Source of the DNA: Chromatiales bacterium
GTDB taxonomy: Bacteria; Pseudomonadota; Gammaproteobacteria; Steroidobacterales; GCA-2729495
Length of the DNA: 5,645 nucleotides
Reading direction: 5' to 3'
Assembly: GCA_030614035.1 (NCBI GenBank)
Contig: JAUWKW010000113.1
Location: 1 to 5,645 of the forward strand
Positions 5,426 to 5,645 of this stretch are shown in pieces (within the stretch, counting starts at the first letter, position 1; every line of letters begins with the position of its first letter). The position numbers and the translations under genes were made by a program. The notes beneath the pieces were generated by a model, which was not told the DNA's origin, did not search any database, and worked only from the letters and a program-made list of their open reading frames with translations.

Positions 5426-5645
5426 ATGCAGCTGAAGGCCATACCCCTCGCACTGTTTCTGATCACGAGCTTTGCGATCGCAACCCCGGCATTTGCGGAA
5501 ACGTCACCCGAGGACGCCTATGATTACCGGCGCGCCGTCATGGAATCGCTGGGCAGCCATGCGCACGCGTTCTTTCTGATCTTCGCCGGAAAAGTCGATC
5601 AGCGGGATCAGATGGCGACGCACGCAGATGCAATTGCTGCAGTTG
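5426..5645 (+). CDS. Secreted cytochrome c'-like protein, N-terminal part (3' end outside window)
   Basis: Probably a periplasmic c-type haem protein of the cytochrome c' (four-helix bundle) family. The first 73 residues are visible. A Sec signal peptide covers residues 1-24: Lys4, a hydrophobic core, and an 'AFA' cleavage site before Glu25. The mature start 'DAYDYRRAVMESLGSHAHAF' followed by 'GKVDQRDQMATHADAIAAV' matches the first two helices of cytochrome c', which carry a conserved Arg-x3-Met (Arg35 and Met39 here) near the haem. The haem-binding CXXCH expected near the C-terminus lies beyond the window, so haem binding cannot be verified. ATG 5426 has GGAGA upstream with eight bases between GGAG and the start codon. 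Members of this family bind NO or CO, or act in electron transfer; which applies here is open. The gene is in the same direction as the ABC operon, 135 bases away, with its own promoter candidate. An uncharacterised helical periplasmic protein is the alternative. Confidence 0.75.
   Translation, partial: MQLKAIPLALFLITSFAIATPAFAETSPEDAYDYRRAVMESLGSHAHAFFLIFAGKVDQRDQMATHADAIAAV

Noticed and set aside
1..5645. tRNA, rRNA, CRISPR array, insertion sequence or attachment site.
   Set aside because: No clover-leaf-like sequence, spaced repeats, transposase or terminal inverted repeats were seen on either strand.

Overview
The window looks like part of the chromosome of a moderately GC-rich Gram-negative bacterium, most likely a free-living gammaproteobacterium. 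The evidence is strong Shine-Dalgarno sites, sigma70-type promoter elements, a Sec signal peptide on a periplasmic cytochrome c'-like protein, and a TetR/ABC-2 gene arrangement typical of proteobacteria. The genus cannot be fixed from sequence reading alone. Nothing suggests a phage, plasmid, insertion sequence, CRISPR array or RNA gene.

Layout, left to right. Positions 1-651 (+) hold the C-terminal part of an alpha/beta hydrolase whose 5' end lies outside the window. It converges with a TetR-family regulator (about 648-1343, -); the two genes share the tetranucleotide CTAG as overlapping stop codons. Positions 1344-1613 form a regulatory region. It contains two near-identical palindromic sites (TGTGACC-N3-TGGTCAA, 1356-1372 and 1424-1440) and overlapping, divergently oriented promoters. 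It also holds further half-sites and a long leader with a GC-rich hairpin. Then comes a tight three-gene operon (+): an ABC-2 type ATPase (1614-2342) and two large membrane permeases of the DUF3526/ABC-2 kind (2370-3812 and 3812-5290, the latter overlapping by one base). After a 135-base gap with a weak hairpin and an extended -10 promoter candidate, a cytochrome c'-like secreted protein starts at 5426 and runs off the right edge.

How it probably works: the TetR protein is the obvious candidate to bind the two palindromes. It would repress both itself and the ABC operon, with release by a small ligand that the exporter or the neighbouring hydrolase may handle. The ATPase and the two different permeases would form one heteromeric ABC-2 complex. 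Both permeases carry large extracytoplasmic domains, and no substrate is established for this class as far as I know. The most interesting points are the twin-operator architecture, the paired DUF3526 permeases with a His-rich extracytoplasmic motif, and the hydrolase with Asn where the catalytic Asp is expected.
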